A DNA stretch of 64,000 nucleotides, taken from the NCBI GenBank assembly GCA_045648985.1, contig JAZROZ010000037.1:21581-85580 (forward strand). Direction: 5' to 3'. The position numbers and the translations under genes were made by a program. The notes under the pieces are model-generated. The model ran no database searches, was not told the DNA's origin, and worked only from the letters and a program-made list of their open reading frames with translations. The stretch comes from SIG437 sp045648985 (lineage in GTDB: Bacteria > Bacillota > Clostridia > UBA1381 > UBA9506). Positions 9,503 to 17,952 of this stretch are shown one piece after another. The first letter of the stretch is position 1; every line of letters starts with the position of its first letter.

Positions 9503-10510
9503 ATGAAAAGATTTTTAATGCTTATTTTAGTTGCTATATTGCTTTTGTCAGGATGCGGAAAAGTTCAGGAAGCAGAGCCGACTCCTGCTCCTACAGTCGA
9601 GCCTACGGAAGAGCCTGTATCAAATACAAGACCAATTGCAGTTATGATAGATAATGATAATAATGATGCAAGACCGCATGCAGGTATTGAAGATGCCTAT
9701 ATTATTTATGAAATGTATGTTGAAGGCAGTGCCACACGTATGATGGCGCTATATAAGGATGTAAATACGGAAAAAATAGGCCCTGTTCGCTCATCAAGAC
9801 ATTACTTTTTAGATTTTGCCTTAGAGCATGACCCTGTTTATGTTCATTATGGCTGGAGCCCGCAGGCTATTAAAGATATTTCATCATTAGGTGTAAATAA
9901 TATCAATGGAGTATCGGACGGCGGCAGTATTTTCTGGAGAGAAAGAAAGTATAAATATGACTGGCACAGTGCATATACAAGTATAGAAAATATCAAAGAG
10001 TTTGCAACAGAAACTAAAAAATACAGAGATACGACGGAAAAAACAATCGTGTTTAAAAAGAACAGGGAAGATGTAGAAATAAATGGAGACGCTCTGACAA
10101 AAATAACACTTCCATATGCCGGTTTTTATAAGGCTTCATATGAATATGATGTAGCAACTAATACATATAAAAGATATATAAACGGTGCAGGTCATATCAC
10201 TCAGGCAAATGTTCACATAGCACCCAAAAATATCATTATTCAGAAAGCCAGAAACTATAATATTTCAGGCGACACTTCGGGACGTCAGAATATTGATACT
10301 GTAGGAAGCGGTGAGGGATACTTCATTTCAGGTGGTAAAATTGCTAAAATAACATGGTCAAAGACTGACAGGAAAGGAAAGACTACATATTATTTTGAAG
10401 ATGGTCAGGAGATATCCCTAAATCCAGGACAGACATGGATTCAGATTGTTCCTCCCTCAATGACTATTACAATGGAGCCTGCACCTTTAACAGAGACTAT
10501 GGCCCAATAA
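9503..10510 (+). CDS. DUF3048 lipoprotein (YerB-like)
   Basis: A 335-residue lipoprotein. The N-terminal hydrophobic segment ends in the lipobox LLSGC (Cys at about 18), followed by a Pro/Thr/Glu-rich linker (about residues 25-42). The rest is the two-part DUF3048 domain with TRPIAVMIDN, GPVRSSRHYF and a C-terminal beta-rich half ending GQTWIQIVPP. The family is common in sporulating Firmicutes (B. subtilis YerB) and of unknown function. It closes the plus-strand run that begins with tmcAL and is followed by a strong terminator. Confidence 0.88.
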   Translation: MKRFLMLILVAILLLSGCGKVQEAEPTPAPTVEPTEEPVSNTRPIAVMIDNDNNDARPHAGIEDAYIIYEMYVEGSATRMMALYKDVNTEKIGPVRSSRHYFLDFALEHDPVYVHYGWSPQAIKDISSLGVNNINGVSDGGSIFWRERKYKYDWHSAYTSIENIKEFATETKKYRDTTEKTIVFKKNREDVEINGDALTKITLPYAGFYKASYEYDVATNTYKRYINGAGHITQANVHIAPKNIIIQKARNYNISGDTSGRQNIDTVGSGEGYFISGGKIAKITWSKTDRKGKTTYYFEDGQEISLNPGQTWIQIVPPSMTITMEPAPLTETMAQ

Positions 10511-10528
10511 CACAGACAGATTTTCATT

Positions 10529-10573
10529 AAATATGACCACCACAAACAACGAATTTGTGATGGTCATATTTTT
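10529..10573. terminator. Bidirectional terminator, DUF3048 gene / LysR gene
   Basis: Long inverted repeat AAATATGACCA-CACAAA / TTTGTG-TGGTCATATTT with a 7-base loop and flanking T-run. It lies between convergent genes and touches the LysR stop codon. Confidence 0.88.
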
Positions 10574-11420
10574 ATGCTTCCTTTACTTTGCTCCTTAAAA
10601 ATTTGATAAAATCTTCAATATGTCTTGATACAGGTTGCTTTTTATAATATGCATATACTGTTTGTCTTGCGTCAAAGTCTGACACATTAAGATATGCTAC
10701 TTCGTTTTGTTCACTTGGATCTATTCTTCCTATACCTATTCCGATATCAGACAAAAGGCATTTTCTGTAGCATTGTACATCGTTTGTATGTATGACTATA
10801 TTGGGACTAAAGCCTGAGTTTTTACATGACTTTATCAGAACTTTATGCATACTGCTTTGTTCGCCCATCGACAGAAATGGTTGATTTTCTAAATCTTCCA
10901 GTTTTAGCTTTGTTTTGCGGAGAGGATTTTTTTGTGAAACTTTAAGCTTAAGATGCTTACTATAAAGCTCAAAAGCTTTCATTTTAGGATATTTTTCAAA
11001 TTCATCGTCAATTATAATGTCATATTTTTCAAAATCTGTTTCACTAAAATCAAAAACGATTTTAAATGAGATGTGCGGATGCTTTGCTTTGTATTCTATG
11101 ATATAATCCGTAATTATACTTCTCATAGCACGTACCAAAAGATGTATTTCAACTGAAGGTGATTCTTGTTTACATATCTCGTGTTTAGCACGGTCAAGCT
11201 CATTAAAGACTATCCCAAGTGATTTTTGAAGTATTTTCCCTTTTTCATTGAGTATAATTTTGTTTGGAAGTCTGTCAAACAACTTGCATCCAAGCTCGTT
11301 TTCAATACGCTTAACAGAAGCTGAAACAGATGTAGTCGGCACCATATATTTTCTTGCCGTGTCTGCAAAATTTTCACAAATCGCGGTTTCATAAAAATAT
11401 TTGAGTTGTAAAAGCTCCAT
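10572..11420 (-). CDS. LysR-family transcriptional regulator
   Basis: A 282-residue LTTR. The N-terminal winged HTH (about residues 1-60: LQLKYFYETAICENFADTA..., with a recognition helix around TTSVSASVKRIENELG) is followed by a linker helix and a shortened type-2 periplasmic-binding-like effector domain. It is divergently transcribed from the M20 peptidase-YitT pair with promoters facing each other across about 140 bases, the classic arrangement for an LTTR controlling its neighbour. The effector is unknown. Confidence 0.9.
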   Translation of the reverse strand: MELLQLKYFYETAICENFADTARKYMVPTTSVSASVKRIENELGCKLFDRLPNKIILNEKGKILQKSLGIVFNELDRAKHEICKQESPSVEIHLLVRAMRSIITDYIIEYKAKHPHISFKIVFDFSETDFEKYDIIIDDEFEKYPKMKAFELYSKHLKLKVSQKNPLRKTKLKLEDLENQPFLSMGEQSSMHKVLIKSCKNSGFSPNIVIHTNDVQCYRKCLLSDIGIGIGRIDPSEQNEVAYLNVSDFDARQTVYAYYKKQPVSRHIEDFIKFLRSKVKEA

Positions 11421-11458
11421 TTATATCACTCCTTACTCTCTTTCGGCTAACTAAATTA

Positions 11459-11487
11459 AGTATAGCACACTTTTAAAGTTATTGCAA
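11459..11487 (-). promoter_or_regulatory. Promoter for LysR gene
   Basis: Minus strand TTGCAA, 17-base spacer, TATACT, about 40 bases upstream of the LysR start. Confidence 0.65.
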
Positions 11488-11505
11488 CACCATTTTAGAC
11501 AATTA

Positions 11506-11534
11506 TTTACAATATGGTAGTTTTGTAGTAAACT
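11506..11534 (+). promoter_or_regulatory. Promoter for M20 peptidase-YitT operon
   Basis: TTTACA, 17-base spacer, TAAACT, 28 bases before the start codon. It is back-to-back with the LysR promoter, so an LTTR site probably lies between them. Confidence 0.55.
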
Positions 11535-11562
11535 ATGATAGATATTGAGGAGATGATATTAT

Positions 11563-12711
11563 ATGAGTTGCATGGAATTGTTTGAAGAAATTGACAGATT
11601 AAACGAACATTATCTTGATGTTTTGGAGAATGTATGTAATATAGAGAGCCCTACATCTTATAAAAAAGGTGTTGACGATGCAGGAAAGTATTTTGAAACG
11701 CTTGCAAAAGAGAAAGGCTTTAAAATTGAACGTTTTGCGCAGGAAGTTTCAGGTGATGTTGTAACAATTACAATGAATGATGATACTAACGCCCAGCCTG
11801 TGACGCTTTCTGCTCATATAGACACAGTTCATTCCGTTGGCTCATTTGGCTCGCCTGCAGTATGCCGTGACGAAAAAAATATGTACGGACCGGGTGTTTT
11901 AGACTGTAAAGGCGGTGCCGTTGCAGCATTTATGGCTATGGATGCTCTGGAAAAATGCGGATACACAAAAAGACCTGTCAGACTAATTTTGCAGAGTGAT
12001 GAAGAAAACAGCTCTAAAACAAGCAACAAAGAAACAGTTAAGTATATGTGTGAAAAATCAAAAGACTCAGTTGCCTTTTTAAACTTAGAGCCATACAAAA
12101 ACGGATATGCAACTACAACAACAAAAGGTATAATAAGATACAATTTTAATGTATGTGGAACGGCAGGACATTCATCAAGATGTGATATGGCATCAAGTAG
12201 CATACGTGAAGCAGCTTATAAAATAATACGACTTGAAGAGTTTAAAGATGCAAACGGAATTACCTGTAGCTGTGGTGTGATAAACGGCGGAACACTTCCA
12301 AATGTTGTAGCGGAGAAGTGTAGTTTTTGTGCAGATTTCAGGTTTGCAACAAATGAACAACTTGAGAAAATAAAGAAAATTGCAAAAGAAATTGCTGAAA
12401 AAACAACCGTAGAAGGATGCGGTTGTGAGATTAGTGAGATAAGCTTCAGACCTGCTATGATTGATACTGAGAAAAATCGCAGACTTTTAGCTAAGATGAA
12501 TGAAATTTACAAGGCTGAAGGCTTGCCCGTCCTTGAGCCGATGCGTGAATTTATAGGTTCTGATGCAGCATATATTACGCAAGAAGGGATACCTTGCATT
12601 GACGGACTTGGAACAGAGGGCGGTAAACTCCATTCAATTGATGAATATATAGAACTTAAGTCACTTTCTGAATCTGCGAAAAGAATTGCAGCAGTGGTTT
12701 ATAATATTTAA
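11563..12711 (+). CDS. M20-family metallopeptidase/amidohydrolase
   Basis: A 382-residue zinc-dependent amino-acid amidohydrolase of the ArgE/DapE/carboxypeptidase-G2 (M20A) class. The di-metal site is visible: SAHIDTVHS (His), PGVLDCKGGA (bridging Asp), SDEENSS (catalytic Glu and metal Glu) and a C-terminal His in GGKLHSIDE. A dimerisation/lid domain occupies about residues 175-290. It probably hydrolyses an N-acylated or C-terminal amino-acid substrate, identity unknown. It is followed after 14 bases by a YitT membrane protein and opposed by a LysR regulator. Confidence 0.88.
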   Translation: MSCMELFEEIDRLNEHYLDVLENVCNIESPTSYKKGVDDAGKYFETLAKEKGFKIERFAQEVSGDVVTITMNDDTNAQPVTLSAHIDTVHSVGSFGSPAVCRDEKNMYGPGVLDCKGGAVAAFMAMDALEKCGYTKRPVRLILQSDEENSSKTSNKETVKYMCEKSKDSVAFLNLEPYKNGYATTTTKGIIRYNFNVCGTAGHSSRCDMASSSIREAAYKIIRLEEFKDANGITCSCGVINGGTLPNVVAEKCSFCADFRFATNEQLEKIKKIAKEIAEKTTVEGCGCEISEISFRPAMIDTEKNRRLLAKMNEIYKAEGLPVLEPMREFIGSDAAYITQEGIPCIDGLGTEGGKLHSIDEYIELKSLSESAKRIAAVVYNI

Positions 12712-12725
12712 AAGTGAGGGCGAAA

Positions 12726-13580
12726 ATGAAAAAGGCAAGAATTCAAAAGATAAAGAAGTTTTTGCTAATGAATGCAGGATGTATTCTCTTAGCGATAGGA
12801 GTATATTTTTTCAAAATTCCAAACGGATTTTTAACAGGCGGAGTAACAGGTATTGGTACAATACTTGGTAAAATAACACCCATAACACCGGGTGCATGGA
12901 TTTGGATTTTAAATATTCTACTCATGCTTTTGGGGTTTATATTTCTAGGTAAGGAAAATGGGATAAAAACAGTTTATTGCAGTATGTTCTATTCTGCAAT
13001 TACATATTTATTAGAGTGGCTTATTCCACTTTCAGAGCCACTTACAAACCAACCGCTTTTAGAACTTATATATGCAATGCTTTTAACCTCAATCGGTTCA
13101 GCTTTGATATTCAACAGTGATGCATCATCTGGCGGTACTGATATTGCGGCGCTGATTTTGAAAAAATATACAAGCTTAGATGTTGGCAAGGCACTTTTAA
13201 GCGTTGATTTTATAGTTGCGGCGAGTGCGTTTTTCGTTTTTGATTTAAAGATAGGTTTATTTTCGCTTTTAGGATTATTTTCAAAGGCATTCATTGTTGA
13301 TACTGTAATAGAAAGTCTTAACACGTGTAAGTATTTTGTTGTAATCACTTCAAAACCTGAGGAAATAACGCAATTCATCATAAAGACATTGCATCATGGT
13401 GTCACATCAGGAGCAGTTATCGGTGAATACACAAAAGAAGAAAAAACTATGATTCATACAGTTTGCAGAAGAGCAGAAGCTATTAAACTGAGAAGCAGAA
13501 TCAAAGAAATAGACCCGCACAGCTTCATTATCATAACAACAAGCAGTGAAATTATTGGACGTGGCTTCAGGGGAGTTTAA
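12726..13580 (+). CDS. YitT-family membrane protein
   Basis: A 284-residue protein with five to six N-terminal membrane helices (DUF161) and a cytosolic C-terminal DUF2179 domain (about residues 195-280, from KPEEITQFII), the standard YitT layout. The function of the family is not established. I start at the ATG at 12726, because the in-frame GTG at 12714 is part of the GTGAGGG ribosome site for it. Probably co-transcribed with the M20 peptidase; a strong terminator follows. Confidence 0.88.
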   Translation: MKKARIQKIKKFLLMNAGCILLAIGVYFFKIPNGFLTGGVTGIGTILGKITPITPGAWIWILNILLMLLGFIFLGKENGIKTVYCSMFYSAITYLLEWLIPLSEPLTNQPLLELIYAMLLTSIGSALIFNSDASSGGTDIAALILKKYTSLDVGKALLSVDFIVAASAFFVFDLKIGLFSLLGLFSKAFIVDTVIESLNTCKYFVVITSKPEEITQFIIKTLHHGVTSGAVIGEYTKEEKTMIHTVCRRAEAIKLRSRIKEIDPHSFIIITTSSEIIGRGFRGV

Positions 13581-13607
13581 CTTAAAATTTAATCTGAGTA
13601 TAAATAA

Positions 13608-13648
13608 AAATATAGGCATTTTTCGTTTAAATGCCTATATTTTTTTTG
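13608..13648 (+). terminator. Terminator after yitT-like gene
   Basis: Perfect stem AAATATAGGCATT / AATGCCTATATTT followed by a run of eight T. Confidence 0.92.
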
Positions 13649-13693
13649 TTAAAAAGTTGGATGAGAGAAAATGTATTTTTTTGATAATTCATA

Positions 13694-13722
13694 TTGAATT
13701 ATGTTTGAAAGTATGATAATAT
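13694..13722 (+). promoter_or_regulatory. Candidate promoter for MATE gene
   Basis: TTGAAT, 17-base spacer, TAATAT, 59 bases before the start. An imperfect hairpin (TGAAGTAGTGA...TCACTTCA, 13734-13757) lies in the leader just before the GGGGGAAAAGG ribosome site. Confidence 0.5.
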
Positions 13723-13781
13723 TGTCTTTAATGTGAAGTAGTGATTTTGCTCACTTCAATTGGGGGAAAAGGGGTATAATT

Positions 13782-15146
13782 ATGAGTAAATCAAAACACG
13801 AAATAGATATGACTAAGGGCTCGATTTTTAAAAATATTATAAGCTTTGCGGTGCCTTTAATGTTTGCAAATCTTTTCCAGCTTTTTTATCTGGCGGCAGA
13901 TTTGATTGTTGTAAGCAGATGGTCAGGAAATGATGCGATGGCATCAGTTGGGGCAACAAACCCGTTAACAAACCTTTTAGTTAATGTTTTTATAGGAATA
14001 TCACTTGGTGGCGGTGTTTTAGTTTCCCAAAGATTTGGTTCGGGTGATAGAGAGGGATTATCAAGAGCAGTACACACTTCTATGTTTGTGGCCGTCATAG
14101 CAGGTTTTATTGGTGCAATAATAGGCTTTGCTTTTGCAAGACCTTTTTTAGTACTTATGGACACACCTGAAGGCACTGTTTTGGAAGGCGCAGTAGTTTA
14201 TATGAGAATTATATTCTTAAGTGTGCCTGCATTTATAATATATAACTTTGGCGCAGCGATACTAAGAGCAGTGGGGGACACTAAAAGACCGCTTTATGTA
14301 TTGGCACTTGCCGGAGTTGTAAATATAATACTTAATATGATTTTGGTTATAGTTTTTCATATGGGAGTAGTGGGCGTTGGTATAGCAACCCTTACGGCAA
14401 ATTATTTATCAATGATTATGGTTGTTTATGCACTTGTAAAAACAGACGGAGCATATAAATTTTGCATAAAAGAAATGAAAATTTATAAAGGGGAATTCAA
14501 GGAAATTTTAAGAATAGGAGTTCCTGCAGGGATTCAAAGTTCAGTTTTCAGCATAGCAAATGCCGTGATTCAGTCAAGTGTGAACTTATTTGGTGCTGCG
14601 GCTGTTGCAGGATGTGCTGCCGCAGGAAGTATAGAAGGCTTTATATATACGGCGATGAATTCATTTTATCAGGCCACGGTAACGGCAGTGAGCCAGAACT
14701 ATGGTGCCAAAAATGAAAAACGAATAAATAAAACTATCTGTATTTCACTTTCAAGTGTCACAGTTGTGGGCACAGTTTTAGGCCTTTTGGTTACCGCTTT
14801 CTCAAAACAGCTTTTGGGAGTCTATATTAAAGATGCTCCCGAAGCACTTAATTATGGAATGCAGAGAGTAATGATAATGTGTATTCCTTATTTCCTGTGT
14901 GGAATTATGGATGTTTTATCAGGTATCTTAAGAGGATTGGGCTATTCATCAACAACTGCCGTCAACTCTATGGTTGGTGCCTGTGGTTTGAGATTAATAT
15001 GGATTTTTGCGATACTTCCGCTTAACAGGACTCCCCAGATGCTTTTCTTCTGCTGGCCTATATCATGGCTTGCCGTTATAGTATTACATACAGCTTCTTT
15101 ATTAATTGTTAAGAAAAAAGCTATACAGAAAATGTATGAGATATAG
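13782..15146 (+). CDS. MATE-family efflux transporter
   Basis: A 454-residue, 12-helix multidrug/toxic-compound exporter of the MATE family, Na+ or H+ coupled. The two homologous six-helix halves are visible (about 15-225 and 240-445), with family motifs PLMFANLFQLFYLAADLIVVSRW and, in the second half, GAAAVAGCAAAGSIEGFIY. A monocistronic unit between two terminators. Substrate unknown. Confidence 0.92.
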   Translation: MSKSKHEIDMTKGSIFKNIISFAVPLMFANLFQLFYLAADLIVVSRWSGNDAMASVGATNPLTNLLVNVFIGISLGGGVLVSQRFGSGDREGLSRAVHTSMFVAVIAGFIGAIIGFAFARPFLVLMDTPEGTVLEGAVVYMRIIFLSVPAFIIYNFGAAILRAVGDTKRPLYVLALAGVVNIILNMILVIVFHMGVVGVGIATLTANYLSMIMVVYALVKTDGAYKFCIKEMKIYKGEFKEILRIGVPAGIQSSVFSIANAVIQSSVNLFGAAAVAGCAAAGSIEGFIYTAMNSFYQATVTAVSQNYGAKNEKRINKTICISLSSVTVVGTVLGLLVTAFSKQLLGVYIKDAPEALNYGMQRVMIMCIPYFLCGIMDVLSGILRGLGYSSTTAVNSMVGACGLRLIWIFAILPLNRTPQMLFFCWPISWLAVIVLHTASLLIVKKKAIQKMYEI

Positions 15147-15152
15147 AAATTT

Positions 15153-15183
15153 AAAAGCTGCTACAATTATGTAGTGGCTTTTT
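15153..15183 (+). terminator. Terminator after MATE gene
   Basis: An 11-bp stem AAAGCTGCTAC / GTAGTGGCTTT (two G-U pairs, 6-base loop) followed by T-run. Confidence 0.8.
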
Positions 15184-15206
15184 GCTATAAAAATTCTCCT
15201 TATTTG

Positions 15207-15235
15207 TAATATTTATGTACAAACAATTATATATT
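15207..15235 (+). promoter_or_regulatory. Sigma-E-like promoter for spoIVA
   Basis: TAATATT, 14 bases, TATATATT. The -35 matches the B. subtilis mother-cell sigma-E pattern KMATATT exactly and the -10 matches CATACAnT at 6 of 8. spoIVA is a sigma-E gene in B. subtilis, which supports the call, but the assignment is by eye. Confidence 0.45.
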
Positions 15236-15275
15236 TAGTAATAAGTGTATTTGTATTATAAAAGGAGGATTTAAA

Positions 15276-16754
15276 ATGGAGAGCTATAACATATACTCAG
15301 ACATTGCGGAAAGGACAAACGGCGAAATATATATTGGTGTTGTCGGTCCTGTAAGAACGGGCAAATCTACTTTTATCAAAAAGTTTATGGATTCGCTCGT
15401 TATTCCAAATATTGAAAGTGATTATGCCAAAGAACGCACTAAAGATGAGCTTCCGCAAAGTGCAAGCGGAAAAACAATAATGACAACAGAACCGAAGTTT
15501 ATTCCAAATGAAGCGGTGGAGATTACGTTAGGCGACAGTTCAAAAATGAAAGTGAAAATGATTGACTGCGTAGGATATATTGTAGATGGTGCACTTGGAT
15601 ATATTGAAAATGATGCTCCGCGAATGGTAACAACACCATGGAATGAAAAGCCTATTGAATTTAAAGAAGCTGCACAAATCGGTACAAAAAAAGTAATTTG
15701 TGACCATTCTACAATAGGTCTTGTAATCACAACAGACGGAAGTATTACAGATATTGAAAGGGCAGACTATGTTCCTGCCGAAAAACAGGTTATAGAAGAG
15801 CTTAAAGCGATAGATAAGCCATTTGTTGTAATGCTGAACACAAAATATCCCGATAAACCTGAAACAGAGAATCTTCGCGCTTTTTTGGAAGAGGAATACG
15901 GAGTTCCTGTAATTTGTACGGACTGTGCTAATGCTTCAGAAGAAGAAATCAATGAAATCATAAAAGGTGTTTTGTATCAGTTCCCAATACGTGAAATAGG
16001 AATAAACATACCTACATGGATTGATGCTTTAGATGAAAATCATTGGTTAAAAAGCGGAATATATGACTATATACTCTCTATATCAGATGGGATAAAAAGA
16101 ATTAATGACCTTAAAATGTTTGCAAAAAATGCAAAGGAGTATGAGTATATTGATTCAGCCGAAATAGAAGAAGTCGATTTGGGCAAAGGCATAGCAAAAA
16201 TCAATATTAAAACACCAAAATCACTTTTCTATAAGATTGCAAATGAGCTTTCGGGATTTGACGTTGCAAACGATGCAGAGCTTTTAACGATACTTATTGA
16301 TATGGCACAAATCAAAACGGACTATGAAAAGGTTTCGGGGGCTTTGGCTGATGTAGCACGCAAAGGCTATGGCATTGTAACACCAACTATTGATGAACTT
16401 TCTTTAGAAGAACCCGAAATAGTAAAGCAGGGCAATCGTTTTGGTGTGCGCCTGAGAGCCTCCGCTCCGTCTATACACATGATACGTGCTGACATCGAAA
16501 CAGAAGTTTCACCAATAGTGGGAACGGAAAAGCAGTCAGAGGATTTAGTTCACTATCTTTTAAAGGAATTCGAAACAGACCCGAAACAGATATGGCAATC
16601 GAATATCTTTGGAAAATCACTTCATGAGCTCGTAAATGAAGGTTTACATAATAAGCTTTATCGTATGCCTGATGATGCTCAGCTAAAGCTTCAGGAAACT
16701 CTGCAAAAGATTATAAACGAGGGTAGCGGTGGACTGATTTGTATAATACTTTGA
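15276..16754 (+). CDS. spoIVA: Stage IV sporulation protein A
   Basis: SpoIVA is the ATP-hydrolysing morphogenetic protein that polymerises on the forespore surface and forms the basement layer of the spore coat. The 492 residues match the family length. The Walker A loop GPVRTGKST is at residues 24-32, followed by the TRAFAC-like switch region (MIDCVGYIVDGALGYIEN) and the middle and C-terminal domains ending in a short hydrophobic tail (GGLICIIL) as in B. subtilis. A GGAGG site precedes the ATG. Its presence is strong evidence that the organism makes endospores. Confidence 0.96.
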   Translation: MESYNIYSDIAERTNGEIYIGVVGPVRTGKSTFIKKFMDSLVIPNIESDYAKERTKDELPQSASGKTIMTTEPKFIPNEAVEITLGDSSKMKVKMIDCVGYIVDGALGYIENDAPRMVTTPWNEKPIEFKEAAQIGTKKVICDHSTIGLVITTDGSITDIERADYVPAEKQVIEELKAIDKPFVVMLNTKYPDKPETENLRAFLEEEYGVPVICTDCANASEEEINEIIKGVLYQFPIREIGINIPTWIDALDENHWLKSGIYDYILSISDGIKRINDLKMFAKNAKEYEYIDSAEIEEVDLGKGIAKINIKTPKSLFYKIANELSGFDVANDAELLTILIDMAQIKTDYEKVSGALADVARKGYGIVTPTIDELSLEEPEIVKQGNRFGVRLRASAPSIHMIRADIETEVSPIVGTEKQSEDLVHYLLKEFETDPKQIWQSNIFGKSLHELVNEGLHNKLYRMPDDAQLKLQETLQKIINEGSGGLICIIL

Positions 16755-16779
16755 TATATTGTACTATTTTTAAACAAAA

Positions 16780-16823
16780 TGAGGCGACATAGAGAATTAT
16801 TCTTTATGTCGCTTCTTTTTTTT
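16780..16823 (+). terminator. Terminator after spoIVA
   Basis: Stem GAGGCGACATA(GAGAA)...(TTCTT)TATGTCGCTTC followed by a long T-run. Confidence 0.9.
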
Positions 16824-16858
16824 ATAGTCATAATTTGTAGGTATATACTTTAAGTAGG

Positions 16859-16887
16859 TTGAAAAAGATTGTTTCTGAATATATAAT
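16859..16887 (+). promoter_or_regulatory. Promoter for HTH-desulfoferrodoxin gene
   Basis: TTGAAA, 17-base spacer, TATAAT, 21 bases before the start codon. The short leader contains AGGAGGTG. Confidence 0.7.
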
Positions 16888-16908
16888 AATTATAGGAGGT
16901 GCGAAAGG

Positions 16909-17580
16909 ATGAATCAATATATTACAGGAGCAGTTATAAAAGAGCTGCGAGAAAAAAACCATTTGACACAGGCAGAGCTTGCCGAGAAATTGAAGGTTTC
17001 TGATAAAACTGTTTCAAAATGGGAAACAGCAAGAGGTTATCCTGATATTTCATTATTAGAACTGATTGCAAATGTCTTTGAAATATCAATCGCAGAACTC
17101 ATTTCCGGAAATACAATTCATAATGTAAATATATCAGCTAATATGCTGCGTTCGAAGTTTTATGTTTGTCCTGTTTGTGGAAACATTATACATTGTATGG
17201 GTGAGGCCGTTATTCATTGTCATGGTGTATCTTTGGCACCATGTCAGGCTGAAGAAAGTGACGAGCATCATAAAATCTTTGTTGAAAAGGTAGAGGACGA
17301 TTATTTTGTACGTATTGAACATGATATGACAAAACAACATTATATTTCCTTTGTCGCAGCATTGTCATCAGATAAAATCCAGATGATTAAGCTCTATCCC
17401 GAAGGAAACGCAGAAGCAAGGCTTTCTATCGGCGGTGTGAAAAAGATTGTGTTTTATTGTAATAGGGATGGATTATTCTTTATAAACACAATAAAGGGAA
17501 TCGACGATAGAGAATATTCATACGATGATACAAAAGAAAGACAGGAATTGGAACAGACTGCAAAAATGCTGTTTGGATAA
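16909..17580 (+). CDS. XRE-type HTH regulator fused to a desulfoferrodoxin/superoxide-reductase-like domain
   Basis: A 223-residue protein. Residues 1-68 are a Cro/CI HTH (LTQAELAEKLKVSDKTVSKWE). Residues 84-200 align by eye with desulfoferrodoxin: CPVCGN (C87, C90) and IHCHG (C104) match its centre-I CxxC...CC, and IFVEKVEDDYFV, MTKQHYISF and YCNRDG match its superoxide-reductase core. Aligned to the SOR iron ligands (four His, one Cys) are H121, H138, H144 and C184, but the last His is replaced by D187. The Lys beside the first ligand is His. I infer an iron- or redox-sensing repressor/activator rather than an enzyme. Single-gene unit with its own promoter. Confidence 0.8.
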   Translation: MNQYITGAVIKELREKNHLTQAELAEKLKVSDKTVSKWETARGYPDISLLELIANVFEISIAELISGNTIHNVNISANMLRSKFYVCPVCGNIIHCMGEAVIHCHGVSLAPCQAEESDEHHKIFVEKVEDDYFVRIEHDMTKQHYISFVAALSSDKIQMIKLYPEGNAEARLSIGGVKKIVFYCNRDGLFFINTIKGIDDREYSYDDTKERQELEQTAKMLFG

Positions 17581-17640
17581 ATGTCAATAGCATGCTGTTT
17601 GAAACCATAGAAATTTTGAAAAAATAATACAATACGAAAA

Positions 17641-17670
17641 CACCCCAAAGCTGATGTATGCTTTGGGGTG
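17641..17670 (-). terminator. Terminator of the atp operon
   Basis: Perfect stem CACCCCAAAG / CTTTGGGGTG; on the minus strand it is followed by TTTTC. It lies 25 bases past the atpC stop. Confidence 0.8.
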
Positions 17671-17694
17671 CATAATTTTGTGCATAAAAAACAA

Positions 17695-17952
17695 TTAAAA
17701 TTTAAAGCTGGAAGAGAGCAGTGTTACAGATTCTCTTGATACTGTTAGAAGACCTGACTCTATATTAGCCATTTTAATTTCGCCGTCAGGCATTTCAATA
17801 AGGCACTTTCCCGGTTTAACAGAAGTGATAAACGGAATATGGTCTTTTAAAATCGCTAAATCACCATCAGCGCCTCTTAGCATTATTCTTATGACATCTC
17901 CGTCAAAAATATTGCCATCAGGTGTCGATATTATTAATCTGTATGTGTTCAT
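17695..17952 (-). CDS. atpC: ATP synthase epsilon subunit, short form
   Basis: Central-stalk subunit of F1. Only 85 residues, all belonging to the N-terminal beta-sandwich domain (TPDGNIFDGDV, GDLAILKDHIPFITSVKPG). The C-terminal two-helix domain (about 45-50 residues), which in longer homologues can inhibit ATP hydrolysis, is absent and the frame ends cleanly in a stop before a terminator. No downstream reading frame restores it. It overlaps atpD by 4 bases (ATGA). Confidence 0.93.
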   Translation of the reverse strand: MNTYRLIISTPDGNIFDGDVIRIMLRGADGDLAILKDHIPFITSVKPGKCLIEMPDGEIKMANIESGLLTVSRESVTLLSSSFKF

